Source of the DNA: Kineococcus sp. NBC_00420
Lineage (GTDB): Bacteria; Actinomycetota; Actinomycetes; Actinomycetales; Kineococcaceae
Assembly: GCF_036021035.1 (NCBI RefSeq)
Contig: NZ_CP107930.1
Span: 1,178,001 to 1,242,000 of the forward strand
DNA: 64,000 bases
Direction of reading: 5' to 3'
The notes below the pieces were generated by a model. That model ran no database searches and was not told the DNA's origin. It worked only from the letters and a program-made list of their open reading frames with translations. Of the stretch, positions 56,734 to 64,000 are shown in pieces (the stretch's first letter is position 1; every line of letters begins with the position of its first letter). The position numbers and the translations under genes were made by a program.

Positions 56734-57366
56734 TCAGGGGACGATGAGGCCCACGGTCCGGCTGCGCGCACGCTCGAAGCGCGAGGCCGCGTCCGCCCAG
56801 TTCGCGACGTTCCACCAGGCCTTGACGTAGTCCGGCTTCACGTTCTTGTAGTCCAGGTAGAAGGCGTGCTCCCACATGTCCAGCACCAGCACCGGCACCA
56901 GACCCAGGGCGATGTTGGACTGCTGGTCGTAGAGCTGGACGTTGACGAGCTTCTGCCCGATGGAGTCCCAGGCCAGGATCGACCAGCCGGAGCCCTGGAT
57001 GCCCAGCGCGGTGGCGGTGAAGTGCTTCTGGAAGCCCTCGAAGGAGCCGAAGCTGTCGTCGATGGCCGCGGCGAGCTCACCGACCGGCTTGTCGCCGCCG
57101 TCGGGGCTGAGGTTGGGCCAGAAGACGGAGTGGTTGACGTGTCCGCCGAGGTTGAACGCGAGGTTCTTCTCGTGCAGGTTCACGGTGGCGAAGTCGTCGC
57201 TGGAGCGGGCTTCGGCCAGCTTCTGCAGGGCGGTGTTCGCGCCGGCCACGTAGGTGGCGTGGTGCTTGTCGTGGTGCAGCTCCATGATCGCCCCGGAGAT
57301 GTGGGGTTCGAGCGCGGAGTAGTCGTAGGGAAGGTCCGGAAGCGTGTAGCCAGTCGTGATCGCCAT
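56734..57366 (-). CDS. sodA: Superoxide dismutase, Mn/Fe family
   Basis: A 210-residue cytosolic superoxide dismutase. Metal ligands are visible in [10 protein letters not shown] (~31-40), NHSVFW (~83) and [11 protein letters not shown] (~170). [11 protein letters not shown] resembles the manganese form, but the metal cannot be fixed by eye. ATG at 57366 gives the family length with AGGG upstream. It lies 34 bases after the [2Fe-2S] reductase gene in the same direction, with an 18-bp palindrome between. Confidence 0.95.
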   Translation of the reverse strand: MAITTGYTLPDLPYDYSALEPHISGAIMELHHDKHHATYVAGANTALQKLAEARSSDDFATVNLHEKNLAFNLGGHVNHSVFWPNLSPDGGDKPVGELAAAIDDSFGSFEGFQKHFTATALGIQGSGWSILAWDSIGQKLVNVQLYDQQSNIALGLVPVLVLDMWEHAFYLDYKNVKPDYVKAWWNVANWADAASRFERARSRTVGLIVP

Positions 57367-57382
57367 GCGGACGACCCTGCCC

Positions 57383-57400
57383 CCTCCAGCGCGCTGGAGG
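57383..57400. promoter_or_regulatory. Perfect 18-bp palindrome upstream of sodA
   Basis: CCTCCAGCG is followed directly by its reverse complement, immediately after the reductase stop codon and 16 bases before the sodA start. TTGACC (complement of 57399-57404) overlaps it. It could be an operator or a stem that separates sodA from upstream transcription; without a loop it is not a normal terminator. Confidence 0.45.
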
Positions 57401-58351
57401 TCAAGCGGGGGCGACGGTGATCTCCGCGGTGAGCGCGCGAGAGACGCACGGCATGACGGAGCGGGCACGTTCGTCCTGGGTCAGGACGAGGTCGCGGTGG
57501 TCGGCCTCCCCCGCCACGAGACCCAGCCGGCAGGTGCCGCAGGTACCGGACTCGCAGGAGGAGTCGACGTCGAGCCCCTCGGCGCGCAGGGCGCTCAGCA
57601 GCGACCGGTCGGCGGGGACCTCGACCCGGGCTCCGGTGGGGGCCCAGACGGCGGTGAACGGGACCGGGCGAGCGCCGAGGGCGTCGACACCGGCGAAGTC
57701 CTCGACGTGGATCCGGCTGGGGCGCCAGTGCATCGTCAGGGCGAGGACCTCGTCGATGAGCGCGGTCGGCCCGCAGCAGTAGACGCGGGTGTCCGACGCG
57801 TCGCCGCCGTGGGGGTCGGCGAGGTACGGCCACAGGTCGAGGCGGCCGTGGGTGGAACTGTGGTGCAGCAGCGACCCGTCGGCGCTGAACTCGTCGAGGA
57901 ACGCCGTGTCCGCGGCGCTGCGGCTGAGGTAGAGGACCTCGATCTCCGCGCCGCCGCGGGCCCGCAGTTCCCCGACCATCGCGCGGATCGGGGTGATGCC
58001 GATGCCACCGGCGATGAACAGGTAGCGCTTCGCCCGTTTGAGCGCGAAGTTGTTGGCGGGCCAGGTGACCTCGAGGACGTCGCCGACGCGGACGTCGTCG
58101 TGCAGGCTCACGGAACCACCCCGGCCGCCCGCGTCGCGACGCACGCAGATCGCGTACTCGCGCGGGGCCCGGGAACCGGCGTCGACGAGGCTGTAGCTGC
58201 GGCGCGGGCCCGCGGGGGTGGTCACGGTGACGTGGGCGCCGCCGCGGTAGCCGGGCAGCGCTCCCCCGGCGGGATCGCGCAGGACGAACCGGGTGACGTC
58301 GCGGGTGAGGTCGGCGCGTTCGGCGACGAGCAGGTTCAGGACGTCAGGCAA
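57401..58351 (-). CDS. FMN/NAD(P)H [2Fe-2S] oxidoreductase (phthalate dioxygenase reductase type)
   Basis: A 316-residue reductase. FMN-binding domain ~1-105 with RRSYSLV (50-56), NAD(P)H domain ~106-215 ([24 protein letters not shown]) and a carboxyl-terminal plant-type ferredoxin with Cys266, 271, 274 and 302. This is the VanB/phthalate-dioxygenase-reductase layout, which passes electrons from NAD(P)H to a partner oxygenase or reductase. The partner here is likely the MOSC protein whose stop overlaps this TTG start by eight bases. GGGAG lies six bases before TTG. Confidence 0.88.
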   Translation of the reverse strand: MPDVLNLLVAERADLTRDVTRFVLRDPAGGALPGYRGGAHVTVTTPAGPRRSYSLVDAGSRAPREYAICVRRDAGGRGGSVSLHDDVRVGDVLEVTWPANNFALKRAKRYLFIAGGIGITPIRAMVGELRARGGAEIEVLYLSRSAADTAFLDEFSADGSLLHHSSTHGRLDLWPYLADPHGGDASDTRVYCCGPTALIDEVLALTMHWRPSRIHVEDFAGVDALGARPVPFTAVWAPTGARVEVPADRSLLSALRAEGLDVDSSCESGTCGTCRLGLVAGEADHRDLVLTQDERARSVMPCVSRALTAEITVAPA

Positions 58352-59132
58352 CGCGTTCTCCCACGGTGAGTTCGGCCCCGTCGTGCAGGGTCCCGCCGTC
58401 GAGGACCTCGGCGTAGAAACCCATGGACTCGTGGCCGTAGGTGGTCGAGAGCAGTTGCGGGACGGGCAGGTCGCGCTTCCCGGTGCCGGGTTCGACCTCG
58501 GTCGCCGCGCACCGGACGGTCCGCTGGGTACCGCGGAACCGGACGTCGCCGAGGGTGAACTCCCGGTCGACGAGGTCGAACTCGCTCCACGCCGCCAGAC
58601 CCTCGAGGTGGACGTTCGCGCGGAACCGCAGCGGGTCGACGTCGTGCCCGACGCGGGCGGCGAGGTCGCGGACCGATCCCAGGTTGACGAAGGAGACGAA
58701 CTCCATCGCGCGGTCGGAGCCGTGCGCGGTGTCGGTGAACCGGCGTCCCGGTTCGCGGGCGACCACGGGTTCGGTGCCCGGCGGCAGGTCGAGGACGCGG
58801 GCGTAGAAGCTCCGCAGCTCCGCCAGTCCTCCGTCGGTGCCCAGGTCCGCGGTGAGGACCCGGTGGCCGCGGACGTCGACGGTGTAGACGCCCGACGTCG
58901 GTTCCAGGTGGGTGCTCAGCCCCGCGAGGCGGGCCTCGGCGACGAGGACGAAGAACTCCCGCTTGGAGATGCCGTGACCCAGCCCGGGTTCGTAGGCCCC
59001 GCCCGGCCGGGCCAGCGCGATCGTGCGGTCGAAGGGGACCCCGCACCCGGCGGTCAGGTCGACGTGGGTGAGCGGCTGCGGCGTCATGCCCTTGACCGGG
59101 TAGACGAAGAGTCCCTCGACGCGCGCTGCCAC
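58344..59132 (-). CDS. MOSC domain molybdenum-cofactor protein (YcbX/mARC-like)
   Basis: A 262-residue protein with an MOSC_N beta-barrel (~1-90: VEGLFVYPVKGM, LTHVDLTAGCGVPFDR) and a MOSC domain (~110-262). Cys208 in VRCAATEV is the expected molybdenum ligand. It resembles Escherichia coli YcbX and eukaryotic mARC, which reduce N-hydroxylated compounds, but YcbX carries its own ferredoxin domain whereas this one lacks it. The next gene supplies a [2Fe-2S] reductase, suggesting a split system. GTG start; 32 bases after the GntR gene. Confidence 0.85.
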   Translation of the reverse strand: MAARVEGLFVYPVKGMTPQPLTHVDLTAGCGVPFDRTIALARPGGAYEPGLGHGISKREFFVLVAEARLAGLSTHLEPTSGVYTVDVRGHRVLTADLGTDGGLAELRSFYARVLDLPPGTEPVVAREPGRRFTDTAHGSDRAMEFVSFVNLGSVRDLAARVGHDVDPLRFRANVHLEGLAAWSEFDLVDREFTLGDVRFRGTQRTVRCAATEVEPGTGKRDLPVPQLLSTTYGHESMGFYAEVLDGGTLHDGAELTVGERVA

Positions 59133-59164
59133 GGCCCCAGGGTAGCGAGTGTCCGGGGCGCCCC

Positions 59165-59824
59165 TCAGCGCTCGTGGCGCAGGACGGCCAGCGACGGTTC
59201 CCGGTCCCGCTCGATGTGGGCGAAGGCCAGGGCCTCGGACATCCGGACGTCACCTCTGGCGACCGCCGCTGCGAGTTCGACGTGGTCCTGGAAGGCGTTG
59301 TGGACGTCCAGCTCGGAGGTCAGGTGGAAGAGCCACTGGACCCGCCCCGACACCGACCGCATGGAGGCCTGCATGAGCACGTTGCCCGTCATCTCGACGA
59401 CGACCTCGTGGAAGCGGGTGCTCGCCTCGGCGATGCGGTAGGGGTCGCCCTCCTCGACGACGCGGTGGGAGTGCTCGACGGCGTCCTCCAGCGCCGCGGT
59501 CGACGCCCCCGCCGCGACGGCCCGGGCGGCGTGGCCGGCCGCACCCACCTCGAGCACCTCCCGCAGGTCGAAGAGGTCGTTGACCAGCTGGGTGCTCCAC
59601 GTCGTCACCACCGCCCCGCGCTGGGGAGAGGTGACGACGAAACCCTCCATCTCCAGCATCGGCACGGCCTCGCGCAGCGGAACCCGGGACACGCCCAGTT
59701 CCTCGCCGATGCGGCGTTCCACGAGCTTGTGGCCCTGGGGGTAGTCCCCGCGGATGATGAGTTCGCGCAGCCGCGCGTGGATCTGGCGGGAGAGCGAGGG
59801 CGGCTCACTGGGTGCGGCAGTCAT
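59165..59824 (-). CDS. GntR/FadR-family transcriptional regulator
   Basis: A 219-residue regulator: amino-terminal winged helix (~12-78, VERRIGEELGVSRVPLREAV) and an FCD ligand-binding domain (~88-215) with histidines placed as in metal- and carboxylate-binding FadR relatives. ATG at 59824 is preferred to TTG at 59827. It lies between the peptide-type ABC transporter and the MOSC/reductase/sodA genes, and may control either. Confidence 0.88.
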   Translation of the reverse strand: MTAAPSEPPSLSRQIHARLRELIIRGDYPQGHKLVERRIGEELGVSRVPLREAVPMLEMEGFVVTSPQRGAVVTTWSTQLVNDLFDLREVLEVGAAGHAARAVAAGASTAALEDAVEHSHRVVEEGDPYRIAEASTRFHEVVVEMTGNVLMQASMRSVSGRVQWLFHLTSELDVHNAFQDHVELAAAVARGDVRMSEALAFAHIERDREPSLAVLRHER

Positions 59825-59871
59825 CAACCTTGTTCTTCCGGGGTCGTCGTTCTTCCGAGGGCCTCGCGCCT

Positions 59872-59904
59872 GCGACGGCCCGGTCCACCGGACCGGGCCG
59901 TCGC
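59872..59904 (-). terminator. Terminator after the peptide-binding lipoprotein gene
   Basis: A perfect 15-bp stem (59872-59886 with 59890-59904) with a three-base loop. It begins 24 bases after the lipoprotein stop and separates the transporter operon from the GntR gene. Confidence 0.8.
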
Positions 59905-59927
59905 GTCGAACCTAGCGGCCCGACGAA

Positions 59928-61526
59928 CTACTTCTCGAGACCGAGCTTGCTGAAGTCGAGCTCGTTGGCCCCGATGTTGTGCGATGCGGCCACCCCGGTG
60001 AGCCACTTCTGGGCGAGGACCCAGTCCTTGTTGTAGGAGAGGTTGTAGTAGCACCCCGTCTTGGCGTACTCCTCCGCGGCCTTGACGTAGAGGGCGTCGT
60101 CACCGGTGGCGACCGCCTGGTCGAGCTGGGCGTTGACGTCGGCGACCTCGCAGCCGAAGTAGTTGATCCCGCCGGAGGCGTCCCAGAACACGTGACCCCA
60201 CATGTACGGGGACCCACCGTCGGGGCCGTTGTTGCCGTCGAAGAACGCGTCCGGCCCCTGCGTGGGGTCGTTGATCCAGCCGAAGACCTGCGACGTCGGG
60301 TAGGACACCGCGGTCGCCTTCACGCCCAGCGCCTGGAGCTTCGCGGCCTGGATGTTCGCCATCTGCTCCGCGTTGGTGTTCCCGCTCGCGAAACCGATGG
60401 TCATGGCCGTTCCCGCCGGCAGGGTCTTGGCGTAGGCGGTGAGGACGCTGGGGTCGTAGGTCAGTTCCTGCTTGTCGGCCCCACCGGGGATCATGCCCTT
60501 GGCGTACAGGGTGGTCGCCGGTTCGGACCGGCTGCCGAGGACCTGGTCGACGAGGGACTTCTGGTCGATGCTCTGCAGGAACGCCAGTCGCGCGTCCTGG
60601 TCCTTGAAGAAGTCCTTCGAGGGGTTGAGCGTCACGAGCGCGGACTGCAGGGTCGGGAGCATGTAGCTGGCGTAGTCGGTGGACTTCTCGTACTTCTTCA
60701 GGCTGGAGGACGGCAGCGCGGCGACGACGGCCGACACGTCCCCCTGGTCGAAGGCCAGCTGCAGGGCCGAGACGTCGGAGTAGATGGGGAGTTTCACCGT
60801 GGTGAACGGCGACTTGTCGCCCCAGTACCCGTCGTACTGCTTCAGCGTCCAGGACGTCCCCGGCTGCGCGTCGGAGATCGTGTAGGGCCCGGTGCCGACG
60901 TCGTGGGTCTGCAGGTAGGTCTGCGCGTCGTCGGACCCGGCGTTGCTCTGCAACGCGGTCGGGGACTCCATCTTCGGCCCGAACGGCGAGGCGAGGTAGT
61001 CCAGGAACGCGGAGTTCGCCGCCTTGAGCGTGACGACGGCGGTGAGGTCGTCGGGGGTCGCGACGTCCTGGACGCCCTCGACCATGTACGCCGCCCCGCC
61101 TTCGACGGCGATGCGACGGTCGAAGGCGACCTTCACGGCGGCCGAGGTGAAGGGGGTCCCGTCGTGGAAGGTCACCCCGTCACGCAGGTGGAACGTGTAG
61201 ACGGTGTTGTCCGCGTTGACGTCCCAGGACGTGGCGAGCCGCGGCGCGATCTCGACGGAGTCCTTGTCGTTCGCGTACTGCACCAGCCCCTCGTAGGTGT
61301 TGAGGACGATCGCGAGCCCGTTGTTGGCGTAGTAGACGTCCGGGTCCGGCGGCTGGCCGATGTCCCCGAGCAGACCGACGGTCAGGGTCCCGTCGGTGGG
61401 GGCGGCGTTCGCGGCCCCCTGGTCGTCACTGCTCCCGCCGGAACAGGCGGAGAGGGCGATCAGCGGGACGGCGGCGGCGGTGGCCAGCAACGTGCGCGTC
61501 CGCCGGCTGAACGAGCTGAACCTCAT
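59928..61526 (-). CDS. ABC transporter substrate-binding lipoprotein (family 5, peptide/nickel type)
   Basis: A 532-residue family 5 solute-binding lipoprotein. The signal peptide ends LIALSAC (Cys28), followed by a short Gly/Ser/Ala linker. LATSWDVNADNTVYTFHLRDGVTFHDGTPF is the DppA/OppA-type signature (~95-125). GGAG precedes the ATG by about five bases. It is the last gene of a transporter operon, after the ATPase and two permease genes. The substrate is not predictable; peptides, nickel chelates and glycosides are all bound by this family. Confidence 0.9.
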   Translation of the reverse strand: MRFSSFSRRTRTLLATAAAVPLIALSACSGGSSDDQGAANAAPTDGTLTVGLLGDIGQPPDPDVYYANNGLAIVLNTYEGLVQYANDKDSVEIAPRLATSWDVNADNTVYTFHLRDGVTFHDGTPFTSAAVKVAFDRRIAVEGGAAYMVEGVQDVATPDDLTAVVTLKAANSAFLDYLASPFGPKMESPTALQSNAGSDDAQTYLQTHDVGTGPYTISDAQPGTSWTLKQYDGYWGDKSPFTTVKLPIYSDVSALQLAFDQGDVSAVVAALPSSSLKKYEKSTDYASYMLPTLQSALVTLNPSKDFFKDQDARLAFLQSIDQKSLVDQVLGSRSEPATTLYAKGMIPGGADKQELTYDPSVLTAYAKTLPAGTAMTIGFASGNTNAEQMANIQAAKLQALGVKATAVSYPTSQVFGWINDPTQGPDAFFDGNNGPDGGSPYMWGHVFWDASGGINYFGCEVADVNAQLDQAVATGDDALYVKAAEEYAKTGCYYNLSYNKDWVLAQKWLTGVAASHNIGANELDFSKLGLEK

Positions 61527-61574
61527 GGGTTCTCCTCAGGTGGGGGGTGGGGAGTTCGGGGGTGAGGGGGGAAA

Positions 61575-62510
61575 TCAGGCGAGTCGCGGGTCCGCCGCCG
61601 TCTGGAGGACGTCGGCGAGGGTGTTCACGACCACGTAGACGGCGCCGAGGACGAGGGTCACGGCGGCGATGGCGGGGTAGTCCGAGGTCGGGATGCTGTT
61701 GGCGAGGTAGTTCCCCATCCCGGGCCAGCTGAAGACCTTCTCGACGACGACGGTCCCGGCGAAGAGGAAACCCAGCTGCAGGCCCGCCATCGACACCGAC
61801 GGGCCGATGGAGTTGCGGACCACGTGCCGCGCGAGGACGCTCGCCTCCCCGAGTCCCTTGGACCGGGCGGTGCGGACGTGGTCGGCGGCCAGGGTGGTCT
61901 CCAACCCCGACCGCAGGATCCGGCCGATCGCCAGCGCCGGGGCGATGGCCAGCACGGTGGCCGGCAGGACGAGGTGCTGGAGTTCCGACCCGGGACCGCC
62001 CTCACCGCGCCCGGACCCCGGGAGCCAGTCCAGCCGGGCGTAGAACAGGATGATCCCGGCCAGCGCCAGCAGGAACGGTGGAGCCGTGGCGGCCACCAGC
62101 AGCACCCCGCGGTAGACGCCGGCGAACCGCCAGCGCAACGCGGCCGAGGCCGCGAAGAGGGTCGCGAGCAGCAGGGCGACGACGAAGGAGGCCAGCACCA
62201 GTTCCAGCGTCGCCGGGAACGCCGACGCGAGGTCGGTCGCCACCGGGCGGTGCGTCCGGTAGGAGGTGCCGAAGTCCCCCCGGACGGCGTGCCCGAGGAA
62301 CCGCAGGAACTGCACGGGCCACGGGTCGTCGAGGCCGAGCCGGTGACGTTCGGCGTCGACGGCCGCGCGGGAGGCGTTGGCCCCCAGCGCGGCCCGGGCC
62401 GGGTCCCCGGGGGAGATCTGCTGCAGCGCGAACACGACGGCGCTGAGGACGAGGAGCACGGCGACCAGCGCACCGAGCCGACGGACCACGAAGCGCAGCA
62501 CGGGGTTCAC
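61575..62510 (-). CDS. Peptide/nickel-type ABC transporter permease (DppB family)
   Basis: A 311-residue permease: an amino-terminal helix (~9-30), then a GDPARAALG periplasmic segment and five more helices; the ATPase-contact loop is TARSKGLGEASVLARHVVRNS (~200-220). GTG overlaps the stop of the upstream DppC-like gene. It pairs with that protein to form the pore. Confidence 0.92.
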   Translation of the reverse strand: MNPVLRFVVRRLGALVAVLLVLSAVVFALQQISPGDPARAALGANASRAAVDAERHRLGLDDPWPVQFLRFLGHAVRGDFGTSYRTHRPVATDLASAFPATLELVLASFVVALLLATLFAASAALRWRFAGVYRGVLLVAATAPPFLLALAGIILFYARLDWLPGSGRGEGGPGSELQHLVLPATVLAIAPALAIGRILRSGLETTLAADHVRTARSKGLGEASVLARHVVRNSIGPSVSMAGLQLGFLFAGTVVVEKVFSWPGMGNYLANSIPTSDYPAIAAVTLVLGAVYVVVNTLADVLQTAADPRLA

Positions 62511-63367
62511 CTCCGGGTTCCGAGCAGGGTGCGGATGCCGTCGCCGGCGAGGTTCGCGACGAGGCTGAGCAGCAGGACCGCCGCGCCGGGGACGACGGGG
62601 ACCCACCACGCGCTGAGCAGGAGCTGGGTGTTCGCGGCGGTGTCCGCCCCGAGTTCCGCGGCGGGCGAGGGTTGTCCCAGGCCGAGGAAGGAGAGTCCGG
62701 CCAGCAGCAGGACGACGTTGCCGATGTCCAGGCTGGCGGTGACGACGGCGGTGGGGACCGCCCCCGGCAGGACGTGGCGCAGGACGAGGCGTGCCCGGCC
62801 CACCCCGGCGACGCGGGCGGCCTCGACGTGCGGACGGGTGACGATCGAGCGGACCTCGGACCGGATCAACCGGGCGTAGTAGGGCCACCAGACGATCGAC
62901 ATCCCGAGCAGGGTGTTGCGCAGACCCGGCCCGAGCGCCGCCACGAGGGCGATGGCGACCAGCGTCGAGGGCAGCGCCAGGAACAGGTCGGTGAGGCGCA
63001 TCAGCACCGTGTCGACCCAGCCGCCGGCCACCCCCGACGCGACCCCGACGACCCCACCGACGAGCAACCCGATCGCGACGACGGCGAGGGCGGAGAACCA
63101 CGAGGTCTGCAGGCCGAAGAGGGTGCGGGAGAGGATGTCGCGGCCGATGGAGTCGGTGCCCAGCAGGTTGCCCGCCGACCCGAGGGGCAGTTGCGGGGCG
63201 GCCACCGGCTGGATCGGGTCGGCCGGGGCGAGGAAGCGGGCGAACACCGCGAGGACGGTCAGCGCGCCCAGCAGGGCGACGAGGAACCAGGCGAGCCGGC
63301 GGCCGCTGCGACCGCGGCCGGTGACGACCGGGACCGTGAGCCGGCGGGTGACCAGGACGGAGCTCAC
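62507..63367 (-). CDS. Peptide/nickel-type ABC transporter permease (DppC family)
   Basis: A 286-residue permease. A basic amino-terminal tail, first helix (~25-45), LLGTDSIGRDILSRTLFG (~68-85) as the DppC signature, then five helices with the EAA loop EAARVAGVGRARLVLRHVLPG (~185-205). GTG overlaps the ATPase stop. Partner of the DppB-like permease. Confidence 0.92.
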   Translation of the reverse strand: MSSVLVTRRLTVPVVTGRGRSGRRLAWFLVALLGALTVLAVFARFLAPADPIQPVAAPQLPLGSAGNLLGTDSIGRDILSRTLFGLQTSWFSALAVVAIGLLVGGVVGVASGVAGGWVDTVLMRLTDLFLALPSTLVAIALVAALGPGLRNTLLGMSIVWWPYYARLIRSEVRSIVTRPHVEAARVAGVGRARLVLRHVLPGAVPTAVVTASLDIGNVVLLLAGLSFLGLGQPSPAAELGADTAANTQLLLSAWWVPVVPGAAVLLLSLVANLAGDGIRTLLGTRR

Positions 63368-64000
63368 GCGACCACCCCGATCTCGGGGACGGAGGCGACG
63401 AGCGCCCGGGTGTAGGGCTCGCGGGGGTTTCCGATGACCGCGTCGGCGTCGCCGAGCTCGACGATCCGGCCCGCTTCGACGACGGCGATGCGGTCCCCCA
63501 TCAGCCGGGCCACCGCGAGGTCGTGGGTGACGAAGAGGACGGTCATGGCGAGCTCCTCCCGCATGTCCCGGATGAGGTTCAGGGTCGTGGCCGCGAGCGA
63601 GGCGTCCAGGGCGCTGGTCGGTTCGTCGCAGAGCAGCACGGCGGGGCGCAGGATGGTCGCCCGGGCCAGGGCGACCCGCTGACGCTGTCCGCCGGAGAGG
63701 TCCGCGGGTCGTGAGCGGGCGAGCGAGGCCGGCAGCGAGATGGCCTCGAGGGCCGCCGCGACCCGGCGGTCGGCCTCGGCGCGCCCCAGTCGCAGCGGGG
63801 CGAGGCGTTCCCGCAGCGTCTCCCCCACGCTCAGCCACGGGGTGAGCGAGGAACCGGCGTCCTGGAACACCATCTGGGCGCCGCCCGCGGCGACGGTGAT
63901 GCGCCCGGAGCGGACGGGGACGAGGCCCGCGATCGCTCGCAGGATCGTCGACTTGCCGGAGCCGCTCTCGCCGACGATGGCCAGCGCCTCCCCCGCGGGG
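63364..64000 (-). CDS. Peptide/nickel-type ABC transporter ATPase, partial
   Basis: About 211 residues of an ABC ATPase whose start lies beyond the right edge. Walker A GESGSGKST, Q-loop MVFQDAGSSLTPW, signature DLSGGQRQRVALARA, Walker [13 protein letters not shown] and switch His FVTHDLAVARL are all present. The short end after REPYTRALVAS lacks the long oligopeptide-binding extension of many DppD/DppF proteins. A second ATPase domain or gene may lie upstream, outside the window. Confidence 0.9.
   Translation of the reverse strand, partial: PAGEALAIVGESGSGKSTILRAIAGLVPVRSGRITVAAGGAQMVFQDAGSSLTPWLSVGETLRERLAPLRLGRAEADRRVAAALEAISLPASLARSRPADLSGGQRQRVALARATILRPAVLLCDEPTSALDASLAATTLNLIRDMREELAMTVLFVTHDLAVARLMGDRIAVVEAGRIVELGDADAVIGNPREPYTRALVASVPEIGVVA

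Overview
The window is very GC-rich (visibly above 70%), is packed with genes, and uses many GTG starts and GTGA/ATGA stop-start overlaps. It carries a typical actinobacterial core gene order: argS-lysA-hom-thrC-thrB, rho-rpmE-prfA-prmC-sua5-wecA-atp. It also has a lipoyl-less Kgd, a GuaB1-type protein, a DUF6131 peptide and a candidate IdeR/DtxR iron box. This indicates a free-living, motile actinobacterium. A Kineococcus-like (Kineosporiaceae) genome would fit, but the genus is a guess from gene order, not a database result. I see no prophage, insertion sequence, CRISPR array or rRNA.

Layout. 0-16 kb (minus strand): the growth block. argS-lysA-hom-thrC-thrB makes lysine and threonine. rho and rpmE follow, each with its own terminator. 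Then prfA, a serine hydrolase with its winged-helix regulator, prmC, sua5, wecA and the start of the ATP synthase operon. 16.2-22.7 kb: tRNA-Arg(CCG) with a strong terminator, a SprT-like zinc protein, glutathione peroxidase, a flavin monooxygenase, a phosphoribosyltransferase, the HrpB helicase and a membrane protein with an HExxH motif. 22.7-28.6 kb: a DEAD-box helicase diverges from a FecCD-FecCD-FecE iron-siderophore importer whose promoter overlaps the iron box, followed by NAD kinase. 28.7-33 kb: a Ser/Thr-rich membrane protein, a PRC-barrel protein and a pair of CNNM/CorC-like membrane proteins. 33-40 kb: a signalling cluster. An RsbQ-like hydrolase is translationally coupled to a PAS-GGDEF-EAL protein, next to a chemoreceptor and a second, membrane-bound GGDEF-EAL protein. 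40-45.6 kb: a HAD hydrolase, DUF6131, a 27-bp tandem repeat, a hydrolase lacking its nucleophile, GuaB1 and a two-component system. 45.7-49.6 kb: kgd with a very long terminator hairpin. 49.7-56.7 kb: an SGNH-like protein lacking its serine, a truncated AAA ATPase, a PhoD-like phosphatase, a polar amino-acid ABC importer and a second nucleophile-less hydrolase. 56.7-64 kb (minus strand): a peptide/nickel-type ABC importer, a GntR regulator, then a MOSC protein, a [2Fe-2S] reductase and sodA.

Points of special interest are the RsbQ/PAS-c-di-GMP pair, the MOSC/[2Fe-2S] reductase pair (a possible split YcbX/mARC-like system) upstream of sodA, three hydrolase-fold proteins with replaced nucleophiles, a 27-bp minisatellite that contains a stop codon, and eight genes whose start codon lies 6-7 nt after a TANNNT -10 box, suggesting leaderless transcripts. 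Starts were chosen from Shine-Dalgarno spacing, overlaps, -10 boxes and family lengths. Uncertain ones are marked.
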